Shown here piece by piece: positions 38,222-52,366 of a stretch of 64,000 nucleotides of DNA. The first letter of the stretch is position 1. The number at the start of each line of letters is the position of its first letter. The DNA lies in assembly GCF_964199755.1 (NCBI RefSeq), contig NC_133906.1, forward strand, positions 14,729,378 through 14,793,377, read 5' to 3'. Made by a program: the position numbers and the translations under genes. This stretch comes from Larus michahellis. Lineage: Eukaryota; Chordata; Aves; Charadriiformes; Laridae. A model generated the notes under the pieces. That model had not been told where the DNA came from and searched no databases. It worked only from the letters and a program-made list of their open reading frames with translations.

Positions 38222-41213
38222 GCTGCTGCCACAGCACAGCTACCACCAGCACAAGGCTGACCCCAGGCCCAGTCAGGAATTTCTTGCTCCATTAAGACAC
38301 AAACACTGACTGCAAAGTGCAGGCAGACATTTTATGACCCAAACACTCAGTGCCTGAGGAGGAGACAGGCGAGAGTGGCTTAGCAAGGGAACAGGACAGC
38401 CATGGCTCAGAGCCAGCACAGGTCTTGGGATACCAACGGCCTCGCCATTGCTGAGACGCTTTCAGCATCAGGAACGAGAATCAGGCAGAAACTTTGTGCT
38501 TTCCAATACCTATAAACAGAAGCGTTTAAGATACTTTTCCCAGGGACATGAGGTAGCGGCTCCAGGTTTGCCTCACAGCTATTCGTCACATCAGAAGTTC
38601 ACAAGTTTACAAGCTTATCCTGAGCGACAGCGTAAAGCCAGCTGAAGAAGAGCACGTGCTGCTTTTATTATTACGTCTAAAAAAAAAGCCCAAAATGTAC
38701 CAACCCAGATATTTTGAATTGCTGAAGTGCCACTGACAGATGGGAAACAAAGTGCATGACCAGATTCTGTTGGAGGTTCAAAGGGACCACATCCCAAACG
38801 CCATCTGGATACAGTCATGCATTTGTTTAACCAGGAGGAAGGAAAAATATTTCCTAACAGAAATTTATGTTTCATTGACAAGATGATCTTGATGTAGTCT
38901 CTAGATGGTCAGCTCTACATGATCTATCGTCAGTATTGCCCTGGATGTTCCAGTCTCCTTTCTTTTCACCTCTAAACTTAGTATTTGAGAGACATTGTTC
39001 TCCTATTTTCCTAAAGCATATGGCTTCTTGATGCAAAATACACCATCATGACTGAACAGTTACTGGCATCCCCAGCAAGACCTGCACAGAACATGAGGAT
39101 GTCTTCTTGCTCCTCTTCAACAAGGATGCAGCACAACTATCAGGGAGGCATGCAGTGGTTATGGCTGCTGTACTACTTCTGTAACTTCTCTTTGGCCAAA
39201 CGGCATCTGCATGCCTCAAGGGAAAACAGCCAAAGCTTTTACAAGGGCTAAATTTATATGCACAAAAAAATTTGTGACAAGTTTTTTTTCTAAATTGTCA
39301 CAGAGACTGATCCAGCCTCTCCTCTTCTCTTTCTTGGCTTGCAGCAGTTCTACTTAAAGCTGCCACAGTGCATGGGCACAATCTACACAAGAAACCACCA
39401 AAATCCTGCTGTTCTGCACTCACTAAGGAGAGACCACCCTCACACACAGAGTCCAGAGAAACAGTTAAACAGGGGCACAGCAAATGTTTGAATGTGACAG
39501 ATGCCAGGCAGAAATGAGACTCACCTGTTTAGCAGATTACAAACTGGACTGATAAGAAACAGATACATGTCAATAATCTGGAAACAAAATGGCCTTTTAA
39601 AGGGGAGAGTTTAACCCAAGTTTAGCCCTGTCTTCCTTCAGTTCACAAGTTAGAATTTTATTGCATTTCAAATGCTGCTTCACATGAACAAAAATACATT
39701 GTACAGAATCCAGGAAGGTTCACACTGGGCTGAGGAAATGCTGTGCTATTAGTAATGGACAAATTCGACTTCCCCTTGCCCCCTTTATAGTGGTGTGCTC
39801 CAGTATCAGTATTGGAAGACAGGCTAAGAAACGTAGCTTCTGACTAACTTTGTACAAGCAACATCTAAGTTTCACTTTTCCAATCTGTAAAATGAAAGTA
39901 CTTCCATACCATCACTGCAAAGTACCTAAAGAGCAGTGGGTGTAAAGTGCTGGAGTAGAGCTTCACATCATTGATGTGTCATCAAGGGAAAAACCCCAAG
40001 ACTTAGACTGAAGCCTTATGCACCACCTTGGCATGTGGAGAGGAGCATGTAGTTCATTATAAGAGAGAAAACTGGGATCCAGTTGTTCATTCAGCAATTA
40101 AAACTGCTGCTGAGGAAGAGGTATTTCTCCACATCCATGAAAAATTACAGCCTGGATGCCATTTATGTTCAGTATACTATGAGGCATTCATGATCTCCTT
40201 GGCCCCCATGCACACATTCTTTTTGTCCTTTTATTCAATGAGCTTCAGACCCTCATTACCTAGATTTTTAATTTTTTTTTAAGAAAAAGTTACAGTTAAG
40301 CAGAGATTAGTAAGAGTGGAAAGTTTAATGTGTTCAATGGTCATAAAGAGAAGTCTTTGATAGAGTCTAACCAAGACTAATTTATAGGTAAATGCATTCT
40401 TTGCTTCATCTAGACCATCTCAGATATCACAACAAATATCTTCTTTAAAGATGCTTCAGGTTGTTCCATCCACTTTCTATATGGTAGGTACTGCCCAAGA
40501 AAGTCACTTTATAGGTTATTCCCCTGGCTGTATTTCCATAAGCTTAGAAGCAGAAAGATGTCTTTCTGCGATCCTTCTGTTTGAGTGAATCCCTGTGAAT
40601 CTCTTTTGTCTGCCTGGATCTCCAGGAAGTAGCATTGAATCTCCTCAGCAGTGTTTTAATTGGCACTGCAGGAACATGCTGTCATCACTCCCCTTCATTT
40701 TCTAATGTATCTTTCCAAAATCACAATGCCTACTTCCCTAATTATTTTATTTGGCAACCTGGAAATAAGGGTAATTGCAGTGTTTGCTATTAACTTTTAA
40801 GAAGGACAGAGGATCAGATCATTTGAAGGAAAGAAAAATCAGACCAGTAGGTCCTGGTTATAGTCAAATAGGAGTCTCCAGAGGAAACGTGTGGTTGTCT
40901 GTGAAGTATTGCTGGCAACTTTAAGAGCAATTTTCCTTCAGACCAATGCTGAACCAATACTCCAGCATGACAAGAGAGGCACAGTAACTCTGGATATGCT
41001 AAATTCCCAAACGAGATGTTGAACAAATGTCTTTACCACATGTGGTCATTAAAGATTTGATGTCGAGATGAAAGGTGCTAACCTTGGAAACCTGGCCAGA
41101 CTCCAACATGGGTAATTACATTCTGCCTCCCTAAGCAGTTCTCTGTAGAGTTTCAGCTGGACATTTCAGATCTTAAACCGTTATGTAGCCTTGCTGTGAG
41201 TGGCTTAAGAAAA
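38222..41213. other. Intergenic: no gene seen
   Basis: Unique sequence apart from the MIR-like fragment at 39820-39965. Open frames are at most about 90 codons and show nothing recognisable. Confidence 0.5.
39820..39965 (+). mobile_element. Fossil MIR-like SINE fragment
   Basis: TTTGTACAAGCAACATCTAA, CCAATCTGTAAAATGAAAGT and AAAGTGCTGGAG follow the MIR core order (TTGGGCAAGTCAC..., CCATCTGTAAAATG, AAAGCGCT...). Only the 3' two thirds seems to be present. Confidence 0.6.
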
Positions 41214-41316
41214 GGACTTTGTTTGATCACTGTGACAACTCACTGACATTCTGCATCAACAACTCATATTACGGAGCTGCAAACCTTAGAGCAGTAACAA
41301 ATCACATCATGGAAAA
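41214..41316 (+). repeat. Direct repeat copy A (~100 bp), unassigned family
   Basis: Similar to 42598-42705 in the same orientation. Shared blocks include GTTTGATCAC, TGACAACT, a TTAYGGAGCT block, CAAACCT, AGAGCA and AAATCACATC. The similarity ends sharply on both sides. I do not recognise the family; it could be two old copies of one interspersed repeat or a local duplication. Confidence 0.65.
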
Positions 41317-42597
41317 ACTATTCTGGTTACTGTGCATTGCTGCAGGCCTTTTACATGCAAGTAGCCCTAGGAATGCAGTGAAACCTACTGTGCAGATAAC
41401 TGTTGTGGGATGGACCTTTGGAAAAGGACAAAAAAACAAAACAGAGATTGTGTTTTCACTCATGGTATCTGCTTTGGAAGACACTCACAGGTACAGGCCA
41501 GAGTTGCTGTTTTACTGTGGTTAAATGCTAAAGTTTGTATCCTGTAGCAGTTGCTCTTAGAAGCAGTCCTGCTTGGATCTGTGAGTGATGGGAAAGTTTT
41601 GCAGAGTCTTGTAACACCATTCCCAAGTGTAAGCATCGCCTTTGCAGCCTGGCCACTGGGTGCTACCAGCACATTAAGCACTGCAACCTGCTCTGCCAGC
41701 AGAGCATTTACAATGCCAGACGTTTTTATAAAGGAAGTTTCCCTAGAGGCAGCATCTACCTTGCTGGGCAGATGCTCCCTGCAATACAGCCTGCAATCCT
41801 TGTCCCTGCGTACACACCCTCACCCCACACCGTCTCTGTTTCAGGAGGAGATCTGCCTGCACACCCATTTCCTTGGTAAGGAAGTGGGGATGCTCCCAGT
41901 CCATGGGGATTGGAGCCAAACTGCATGCTAAGAGGTCCCAGGTTGGTACCACCCGGGCACCAGGGCAGAAATGAGCTGCAGCTGCTGATGCTGCAGCCCC
42001 CATTCAAAGAGCAAGCAAAAAGCAGCACTGAGAATATTTTGCACAAGTTTCCCTAAGTGTTGACAAGAATGTTGTTATTACCATCCTCACTATTACCACA
42101 TGCATCTTTTCCTTAGAAAACGGAATTGTATTTTAGCGAGAGCAGGCGCAATTCCTGCAAGTCCCATGCTGAACAACGTTGGGTCCATGCAAAACCCTGC
42201 TGCAGAGGTTTGCTGAAGTCTGTCACTCGACTGATTTAAATGCGAGTGATTTCAAGGACTGCAAACTTAAAACACAGCATAGGAAACTGTTGTAAAACAT
42301 GCTGACCAGCTTATGAATATAAGAGTACAAGCAAATCCTTATTTATATAAAAATCCTCAGCCTACCCGATCTTGTATTGATTGCCATGCTATCTTAGAGA
42401 TATTCATTTCAGAAGACACTTAATAATACTATGCAATAAGTAGAGCCAGCGATGATCTCCTTTCAACGTTAGGTTTCTGACACCGCGAAGAATGTGGATC
42501 ATTTTCAGAATTTTTCCCAGTGCTCAAGATGCAATTTATCAAATTCCCTTCAAGCGTTCATCACACCCATGCAAATAATTTATTCTTCCCCACAGAA

Positions 42598-42705
42598 GCT
42601 TTGTGTTTGATCACAATGACAACTTACTGGTGCTACTCTGTATGAAATACGTTATGGAGCTTCAAACCTCAGAGCAATAGCTAAATCACATCGAGGAGAC
42701 CTACT
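42598..42705 (+). repeat. Direct repeat copy B (~100 bp), unassigned family
   Basis: Partner of 41214-41316, about 1.38 kb downstream in the same orientation. Blocks GTTTGATCAC, ATGACAACTTACTGG, GTTATGGAGC, TTCAAACCTCAGAGCAATAG and AAATCACATC are shared in order, with substitutions and small gaps. Confidence 0.65.
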
Positions 42706-45700
42706 GAGGTGAACGGCCATTCCTGCCGTCCTTGCACACAATTACAGCTCATGAACTCAGTAAGATTTAGTTATGTCAGCAAGGCCTGCAGAATCCAGAC
42801 CACGCTTTTGAAAAATGAGTTGTTAATCCTGCAAAGGATTAGCATGTTGGAAGATAAGCAAATACCTAGCTCAAGATTATTGTTAGAAGAAAGGCACTTT
42901 GATTATAAACTACGTTTTTATCATTTAGAAGTCACCTGTCCTGCAAATACACATGCACTAATTTGTCTATGAAATCCCTGGGAAACCACAAACAGGTTTT
43001 AGAATCTGCTGATCAGTGTAAGTAGTCTGTCAGAATAGCTTTAGCAAATAAAAGAAATGCAAAATACTGAAATGTACCTAGAGGACAGAGTCTCCTGGCT
43101 GAGTAGGATTGCAGGCTGAGACCCAAATAGCTGGTAATTTGGGATGGAACGGCTTCTACAAATCAATCAGTACAGAAAGCCAACATCACACAAGCTACAC
43201 ATTTACCAGTCAGTGTTTGACAGCAAGAAACAAGCTACAGCATAGAAAATTTCTGTGTATTTTAAGCCTCCATCCCAAACGGACTCCTCACACAATTCAT
43301 CTGCAGGCTGTAATTTACTAAATCCATCTGTTGTTCCTGCAGCTTGCTTTCTGGAAATGCTGCATTTCAAGGGTCTGCTTGTTAGAGAAGGTCAAAGAGT
43401 AAAGCAGGCCCTTTCATTTTAAGTGACTTGAAAGAAAAGGAAAGGAAATTTATATTTAGAAATAGCAGTGATTAAGTAGGGGAAATATATTAGAGTATTA
43501 AAATAAATGACATAGAATAGCTCTTACTTCCAATTAGGCTGACTTTACTTCAACAAAAATATTTATATACAAATATAAAAAGCTGGAGAATGCTAACCTA
43601 TACTAAGATGAAAGCATCTCGTAACATAATTCATGTTTAGCCATTAAAACGGGTATCACATTTGTATGTACTTTTTCTTCTTGTCCTTCTAAAGTCTCTG
43701 CTTCTGTGCTTTCTTCTCTAGTCATCAAAACTTTAGCAACTTCTAGTTGTCTGTTACCAGGCTGCCTATTGCAACTGCGCACCTTCCACATCTCCATAGC
43801 CTTCAGAAACACATCATCTGCTACTACTACATCATCCCTGCATCTGTACATGTCACAAGAAGACAACTAACATATTCACCACGGAATTAAGAAAGTAAAC
43901 TCCCATAACACACCAGTCCAAAACTGAGGGTCTCAAGAGCTAAAGCCTAGACCAGGATCCACCAAGATGTATCCTGGACTCCTGGTTGTATTCAGGGCTT
44001 CTGTTATCAGCCCACTTGTTGGACAAGAGAAGGAACACCAAAGCCACTTAAGAAAAACAGAAGTTTTTCTTCCATTTTCTTCAGTTACCCACAAAAGAGG
44101 GCTGTGAGCAACTCCTGAGTGTACCGCATGGTCAGTGGAGCACTAGTGGTACAGCGCAGAGCCACACAAGACAGCACAAGTCAGACCAGAAACCCAAAGG
44201 TGTACCTACAGAAGCTTGTTTGAAATGGGTGAACTCACATACCACTGGCACTGTAGCCATCATCAAGGGAAAGGAGAGAGCCCTGAGACCCCTGCCTAAA
44301 TACTGAGCAGCTGATCAGCAGTTGCCCAGGTGTGTTAGTTGCTTCCAACTAACTAATTAAAGGTGTGTCACAACCAGCTACAGTCATACTTTAGGGCTGT
44401 GGTATAGACCATCATCACAGCCTTAAAGGGGGCAAGAATTGACACCATACAAAGCAGTTACTGAAGGAAAACACAACTAATACAGCTGGACTTTGACCAG
44501 GAGACTGAAATCACCATCTGTATGAGCGCAAAAGTCTCCCAGGACCCTTACCGGTATGAGTAGTCAGGCTTTCAGTCTAAAAAACGTCCTAAGCTCGGGT
44601 GTGCTCACGTCATGCAAGAGCACTGGTTCAGTCCTGACTCAGATGTCACCTACTGAGTCACCAAAACCATCCCTTGCAGCATGGATTTCCTCGGAGTCCC
44701 CTTTGTAAGCCTTGCTTAGGCCCAGCCCTGTTTTGCCTATAAGATTTAACATGATGGGAGTCAAAAGTCCTATGATGCAATGAGCTGCGTAGTTTGTTTG
44801 CTTTCTTAGGGGCTCTCCCTCCCTCCGACTGCAACCCTACCAAAAGGCCTTTGTCTAAAGAGTAGAATACGGAGTGTAACAGAGTGTTTGCATTTACTTA
44901 TGGAAGAGCTACTCCAGCAACTCCTCTCGAGCCTCTGAAGTCAGCTCCAGTACAGTTACTTGGCCTAAGTTCATCTAAACTAAATGGGCTGACTTGGTTC
45001 AAATATATTGCACAACCAAATGATAAAATTGGAGGGGGGAATGACTAGTGATGACACATGTATTTAACACTGCATGTCTCCTCTTTCCAGATTAGGAGGA
45101 GCTGGCAAGCTTCAGTCTGTACACATGCCAACAGCGGATGTCGGCACATATACAACACTTTTCAGAACAACATACTGTTGAAACATGTAGTTCAACTCAA
45201 AGGCACCCCTTCTGTTCAGCTAGCCCAGCACAACTATGAGAATTGTCTTGCTTAATATGGTAGGATTTGCAGCAGAGCTTTTAATGCCGCTTTAATCTGG
45301 TTTCTCTATAACCACTTCAGAAGTGCAGAGAAGTACAGGAGCAACCAGGCTGTACTTTGCACAAGGTCCCTCACATCCATTTCAACCAGGGGAAGTGATG
45401 GAACTGTTGGCAAGAGGGAAATTGCAAGGATAAGGGGGATGGCATAAATGATGCAGGAATAGAAGACTCCCCTTCCGCATTTACCTTTCCTCACTTTTCT
45501 TTCATTTTGTAGTCTGAAGTACAGAGAAATGTGACGCTGACAAGCTCACCCTGGCTTGTTGTCAGCATGTCTCGAGAAAGTCATCAGAAAAGATCTGAAA
45601 GAAGTAACATCTGCAAAATAAATAAAAATATATTCCAAGTAGTAAATGAAGTGTTCTGCATTCATTAGCAAAAAAGCTCTGCCTTGCTGAATTCAGATTT

Positions 45701-48063
45701 CTAAATATATTAAATTCTTACCTTCTTTTACTTTCAGTAATTTTGGTGTGAACATTTATAAATTCAGCATTCCCCCCCTAATCCCGTGTTCTTTTCCCCG
45801 CTTCATTATCCCCCTCGGTTCTTCTGTTATTTTTTCTTCTTTCCCACAGCAGGCAACAATCATAAACTAAACGCAATGTGGAAAAAAGTCCCTAATAAGT
45901 GCAGAGAAAGCCACCTTTTGCCGTTGGAGTGGTGCTGGCAGTAATGGATCAGAAGTGATCAATACACCCCACGTGATGTGGGTGGCTTTTAGACACTGGA
46001 AGCATTTTCCTTTGGATTCCAACCTGGCCAACCTATCCCACCATCATAACCCTGACAATTTCCTTTTAGTCTCACTTCCTACCAGCTGTTCTTTCCCCTT
46101 TTCTTTTTGCCCAGCTAAGGCACTGGGAAGGAGGGGATCAGGCTGCAGAGGCTCAAGGAGGGCTTCCTGCCACGGGACTCAACTGCACGTTGGTGTAAGG
46201 CAGGAGTCTGCCAGAGCCTCCAGCTCTGCTCTGCAGGAGTTTGATGTGCTAATGCGGGGATCACAGAAAAAGCTGCAGCCAAGCTTGTCATAATAATCCT
46301 AAACCCTTTTCGCGTTTCCCCAGCAGCACCAGTACCTCCAGGTACCTCTTGGTTTGGGTCTTACTCCTTTCAGTGACCTCCCTGAGCATTCAGGGACAGC
46401 AGTTCTCCAGTCAGATGTCCCAGGTCACAACTAAAATAAAGGTAGCAGATTGATCTGCCGCTCAGTTCAGCATTTAATTGCCCAGGTTTTTTGAAATTAT
46501 TCTTTTTGTCTTTTAGAAGCGGGCTAATTCAGACAGGAGCAGGTTGGGGAATGCCTACACATGAAATTACACAGCCCCGTCTGATGGAGCACAGTCACCT
46601 TCGGTGGGAGATGTGCAAGAAGGGAAGCTGGAAGCTGGATCTGGATAACAACCTCTTAACCAGGCTCCGCTACAGCCTGGATAGCATGTCTGACCAGAGC
46701 CTGAGCTAAAAGAACAATATTTGGATTTCTCCTGCACTTTGTTCCGTCCGATGTACAAACAGGAATCCCAGGACAAAGTGTACTTTAAGTCCATTGTACC
46801 AAAGGCACAGCAAGGGGCTGCTTCTATCGGCTTGTAAGGATTTTGTTAAAATGTAAAGGACACTGTCAGAGAAAAAAGGAACCCAGTACTTTGTTTTGGT
46901 AAAAATAAGATTTTATAGACCCCAAAATCAACATACTTTTCCCTATGGTTTAGGGAAAAAACGGTTGTGGAAGCAATGAGTGTGATTCTGCAAATCCGTC
47001 TTCATGGGTCCTTTTAATTTAGAGGCATGACTCATCGGAGCAGGGACTACTTGGATGATTGTATGACCACAGGATGCAGCCCTGGAAAAGTGTTTTTGTA
47101 AACAAATAAACATGCTCCTTCCTGTTTGAAACTCAGATCTTTCGGCATCAGGCAAGCGCCTGAGAACCTGACAGTGAAAGTAATAAGAAATGTTAAACAC
47201 GATGCCAGTTGCTTGGGCCGGTTCCAACAGCAAGAGGTGAACAAAACACACAGAGTGAAAAATAGATGAGTCTTATAAAGTCCTTTAATAAGCTGAAGTG
47301 TTGTTTGTATCAGGAACAAAGAAAAGACATTTTCAGTGAAAATTGCCCCAAGAGACGGTCTGACAAAAATCGAAATAAGAGGGTATCTTCTAAACAAAGG
47401 AAAACCCAAAAACTGTGCTGGGAGATTTGACGGTGGCTTGGGCCATGTCGTGCCGTACGTACAGGGAGTTGTCCCAAGATCATGGTCTCCAAAATGGATT
47501 TCACACTATTTGACATCTGATGAAGTCTTTGGAGCGAGATTATCCTTTTTTCCTGGAGAAAGCCGGATGCTGGCCCCAGCCAGCAGACTGCGGTGCCGTC
47601 GGTACTTGCCTCCCAAGGGGGGGAAAAGGAATCTCCAGTCCAAAAAGCTGGAAACATTTCCAGAAAATCATGTAGACATTCGAAAGCAACCTAAATATTG
47701 CAATGTCAGGGACTCAATTTTCTGTTGGTAATTTAAAAGCCATCTTTTGGCAGCTGCCAGTGAGTCCTTTAAGTACGTTTAGATCAATGCATGAAGTCAA
47801 ATAAACACTTAAAATCATGCAAGATTAAGATGGGCCGAGTGAAAGTGAATCAAGTAGGGAAACAGCTGAGCGGCTGCTTGACCCTTTTTTTCTGTCGCAG
47901 ACCAAGAAAATCGGAGGATGTTCCAAACCAACACGAAATCCTGCGGTTCCCGGGCGCACGCGAGCAAAGGAAAGGCATAGGGGAAAGAAGAACGGGAGGT
48001 TTTGCGCTTGCCTCAGCTGGGTCGAGATGTTTCAGTTGCAAACGATAGATCTATTTTACCTAT

Positions 48064-48150
48064 TAGAGCTTGTCTAGACTAAGGAAATGTTCCTGCTATG
48101 ACTATGCCGAGGTAATTACACCAGTGTAAACCCCTTTGGGCAAAACAGAG
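48064..48150. repeat. Fossil MITE-like DNA element
   Basis: GAGCTTGTCTAGACTAAGGA, then ACTATGCCGAGGTAATTACA and CCAGTGTAAACCCCTTTG. This resembles an old reptile/bird element whose ends are GCTTGTCTACAC and which carries ACACCAGTGTAAACCCC internally. The right terminal repeat is lost. Confidence 0.45.
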
Positions 48151-50856
48151 CTTTCAGTGGCCTGATTTACTCTGGTCACTTGCCAGGATTAGTTCAGCTG
48201 GTACCAGCCTGTCCTCCCGCAGCTCCTGCGCCCAGCTGGAACCTCGCACAGGGGTTTGCAGCCATCGCCTCTGAACCAGTCGCGCTGCCAATCTCTCCAT
48301 CAAGCCATCCTTAGGGGATGACCCTGCAAATGAGTCTCCAAAAGAATGGTAAATATTTAGAAGGTTCCGCTGTTTGTAGAGAATTGATTAATTGGCTACC
48401 AAAAAAAAAAAAAAAGCCAAAATAAATCTGTTTTAAAATTAAAACACACTTTGATTTGTGTGTGCGTATCAGGGAAACATATTTGCTGCAAATAGAATGA
48501 AAGAGGAAGGCAGATGTAGGATGTTCAACCTGCCAGGGATAGATGTGTCCCTTAGCCACATTAAATAAACTTGTAAGCGAGGATAAAATGTGTCCAAAAA
48601 GAGTAAAATGGGAGCTACTCCAAACTGATGCTATTAAATGAATGAAAAAACTGAGCAAAAAAACCCCAAAACTAAATTACATAAATCCAAGTGCTTCGCT
48701 CTGAAGCCCCTTTTAAAGACCAGAAGGTGAAACCCCAGCCTAAAAGAAATATCAGTGGCCGCATTTACATTGATTTTAAAGGAGAAGCTTCACTTAATGT
48801 AACATGTCTGGTGAAGCCACGTAATGCCGCTGTGCACAGCGCGGCGCAAAAATACACGTGCTGAGTTTCACACACAGCATTGGGAGAGCGTGCTGATAAA
48901 CGCCAGGAGAGGACCAGACGGACTGACAGCCAGGCCGCCTGGGTTATAATTTAATCTGCTTTACCGTTCTCTGCAGGTGTTACGGTTAAAATGTTCTAAA
49001 AAGTGGTTATACACCTTTAATTCTAAACAGTTACTGGAAGGACAGTTAGAAACTCTAATCGGGAAGGAAACACGCTCCTTTAAAGGTCTCCTTATTAAAA
49101 AAAAAAGAAAAAAGAAAAAAAGGAGGGGGGGAAAAAGTATGTCTGAAGCACAAAGATGACATCAGAAAAGTTCCTCAATTCACAGATGGCTGCACCTTTC
49201 CAAAAAAATTAAAATAGGAACCCTAGATTGATTTAATCACCCATACAAGCGAAAAAACGTAATGAAGATACTTAGTGCCAAATTGGTTTCTTGGGACCTT
49301 TTCCATGTAAATAATACAAATCAAACCTTGAAGTTCAGTGCAGATATGATCTGACAAGTAAGCCAGGCTTTTTGTTTTGCTTTGATCCGGCTCCAGAAAT
49401 ATTTTATCCAAGGTAAAGTTGTTTTTAAGTGTTTTCCATTTCAGTTTTTAATTTTGGATATTCATCATATAGGAAACTTGCTTATAATGCTTAAAACATC
49501 AGTCTGGCTGAACTGACTCACAGCCCCAAATATAAAGATTTCCTTGTATTTGCTCCTAAGAGTGAAAACATAAAGAGCTCTTGATGTGACGGGATCGATT
49601 TCAAATCCCTCTCTTAGTTTTAATGATACAGCGAACTGGGAAAAACCGGAGTTGAATATTCCCAAACATCAAGTCAAGCTGACTACAGTATTTTTAGCGC
49701 TGTTCCACTTCTCACAGGTGTGTTGGTGGATAATACTTTGGAAAATAAGAAGATAGGTAGGCCTTTGCTTTCTGAGTGATTCCCCAAATTCCCCACATGC
49801 TGCCATTCCCTCAGGATGCCGTCTGGGAGCAACAGTGCCTTATTTTGGGAAGAAACTCTCAGGCTTATTCTGATTTCTTAGTATTTCACTTTTATACTTC
49901 TGTTTGTTAAAAATTAAAAAAAAAAAAAAATAAATCTTCTTCTTACTCCATTCTAAAGCCAGGATGAAAATCCTGCGCTTCAGAAAACTACATATTTATA
50001 AAAACAACCCAACATTCTTCCAAATTTGCAGCGTTGTGTGCCCAAATACGGATTTAGGCACCTTGCTGTAGGCATGCAGCTATCACAAACTCAGCTCTTG
50101 TGAATAATGTAAAATCCTCTGGATTCTCTTACTTCCACAAATTGTTATGTAGTATATTTAGAATTAACAGGGCCCCTTTTCCCTTTTCACTCGAATATGT
50201 GGTGTAAGGTTAATGAAAATAAGATGGATCTTTTATTTTGGGTCTTAAATAGAATATTATTAAATGTGCCCACCAGAAATGTAGGATAAAATATTTGCTC
50301 TGCTTGAAGATTATGTGATATTTGTATTCTAAGCCTCACCACAGTGGGTTTCTTTAAATAGAAGCTATACTTTACTCCTAAATTGCTTAAGGCAAAGGAA
50401 GCAGAGATGATGTTTTTATGAATGTTTAAATGCAAATGGAACTGAGAGTGAATGCTATGCTAGCTAACATCAAAGGCTCACCAAAGTCTCTGCATTAATG
50501 AGGCTCTTTGTTTCCTGGATCACAGATTACAACAGGTTTCCAACTCATTGCCAAGGCTTTATCTCCATTTGGGAGGGCTGTAAATCTCAGACGATTTTTT
50601 TTTCACATGCAAAACAAGAGGATCATCTGAAAGGGAAAAAAAAAAATCTTAAAGTAGCAAATATTTCATTCAAATGATTATTACTCAAAGTGGCTGCAGC
50701 TTATTTTATTTTTGTGATGTTTAAAAGAATGGAAATTTGCAGACGGAGTTTCCTATGGGGTAGCCCGCTCGTTCTTTTGGATGGGAGAGCTGAGCAGGAA
50801 AAAAAAGCCAAAAGCATCCTTTCCCTCTCCCATCTCCCGTAGCCCAGCGTAAACTC

Positions 50857-50873
50857 TGTGTGTGTGTGTGTGT
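50857..50873 (+). repeat. Short (TG)n run
   Basis: About eight TG units, preceded by CAGCGTAAACTC and followed by CCCCC. Confidence 0.85.
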
Positions 50874-51576
50874 CCCCCAAATCAGAACGATAATTCTATG
50901 TCCTGCAAAATCAGCAATTAGCCGAAAGACTAATTTCACTTCATTTCAATATATTCAGTACTTTTCAAAGTGGCTGCAACTAGTTCTTCTCCTCCCCAAA
51001 AAGTAATGAGATTATATCCCTGGTAATAATACCCTAATTAACAAGAAAAATAGGGACCGAGATTTTTAGCTTCCTATTCAAGGGCTGAATGTGACAATAT
51101 GTAGTATATTGGGTCATAAAAAACAATTTACATGGCGTCATTACAGTCTGTAGAAAAGTCTCCAGGACCCAGGGCTATCTTATGCAATCTTAATTAAGGA
51201 AAATAAATATCGGTGTGTTGTTTTAAGCTACCGGAGACATGCACAGGACCTGTCGTATGTGATCAGAAGAGATGGGGAGTTTCCTTTTCCATGGGAACTG
51301 CTTAAAAAAACCCTCCGACGCCGACACAGAAGTGTCTAGTGCCTTCCAAATTGGCTGCGAAGACGTTAATTTCATGTTTCCTGACCCTCGGGGCCAGTCG
51401 GGAAAACTAATAATTTTCTGTGATCCGACGTCCCGCCTGCGCCTCCGAAGGGGCCGGGGCTTGGAGCGATGGCGGGGAGCTGATGGCATCACCCTGGGCC
51501 TGGGCACCCTCTGCCCAGCCACCGGCACCCCCGCCTGCCCCCAGGCCCTGCCCGCACCCACCGACACACGTCTCCG

Positions 51577-52366
51577 TGTGTGCACACACACACACGTGTG
51601 TGTGTGCGTGTGTGCACACATAGAGGTGCTGATGTGTTTCTGTGTGCGTACACATACATATCCTGATGTGTCTCTGTGTGCGCACATATACGTTCTGGTG
51701 CATGCACGTGCACACACGTATATGTGCTGATGTGTGTCTGTGGGTGCCCACATACATGTCCTGATGTGTCTGTGTGTGTGCACATGGACGTGTCCTGATG
51801 TGTGCCTGTGTGTGCACACACGTACGTTCTGATGTGTCTGTGTGTGTACATATACACATGCTGATGTGTGTCTGCGTGTGCACGCGTATACGTGCTGATG
51901 TGTGTCTGCGTGTACAGATAGACATGCTGATGTGTGTCTGTGTGTGCGCATGTACATGTTCTGATGTGTGTGTGCACACATATACATGTTGTGTCTCTGT
52001 GTGCACATGTATGTGTCCTGATGTGTCCCTGTGTGTGCACATGCAGATGCTGATGTGTCCGTGTGCACACATACGTGTTGATGTGTGTCTGTGTGTGCAC
52101 ACATACACGTCCTAATGTGTCTCTGCGTGCGCACACATATACATCCTGATGTGTGTCTGTGTGTGCACACATATATGTGCTGATGTGTGTCTGTGCGTGC
52201 ACACATATACACATGTGGATGTGTTGATGCTCCATGTACAGCCTTCTGCGCTCTGTGTTTAGTTGCGTGCTGCCGATCTGCGCTTGTAGATTTGTGGGCA
52301 AATGTGAGCGTGCAGCTGTGTTTGTGTGCTGGTGTGTTTGTGTGTGCTGGTGTGTTTGTGTGTGCA
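51577..52366 (+). repeat. TG-rich minisatellite, ~34-bp period, about 18 units
   Basis: A recurring unit (CTGATGTGTGTCTGTGTGTG followed by a CACACATAYACATG-like segment) starts at about 51629 and recurs at 51663, 51727, 51761, 51795, 51829, 51861, 51895, 51927, 51961, 52018, 52050 and onward to about 52232. Spacing is 32-34 bp, with two intervals where a unit is degenerate. A shorter 16-17-bp TG unit repeats at 52315-52366. CA-rich antisense frames are open throughout, giving artefactual Thr/His/Cys-rich reading frames. Confidence 0.9.

Larger units (their letters stand above)
42706..51576. other. Intergenic: no gene seen
   Basis: About 8.9 kb of mostly unique sequence with several poly(A) runs (48401-48415, 49918-49931), the MITE-like fossil at 48064-48150 and a short inverted repeat GTTAGTTG/CAACTAAC at 44334-44353. 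The stretch 43900-44500 has an LTR-like feel (short direct and inverted repeats, AGGTGTGT twice) but no defined ends. Confidence 0.5.

Noticed and set aside
43900-44500. Possible LTR
   Set aside because: Short repeats and an LTR-like feel, but no TG...CA ends, target duplication or polyadenylation arrangement could be defined.
51629-52232. Regularly spaced repeats that could suggest a CRISPR array
   Set aside because: Units are contiguous (no unique spacers), TG-rich and diverged, in a vertebrate genome. This is a minisatellite.
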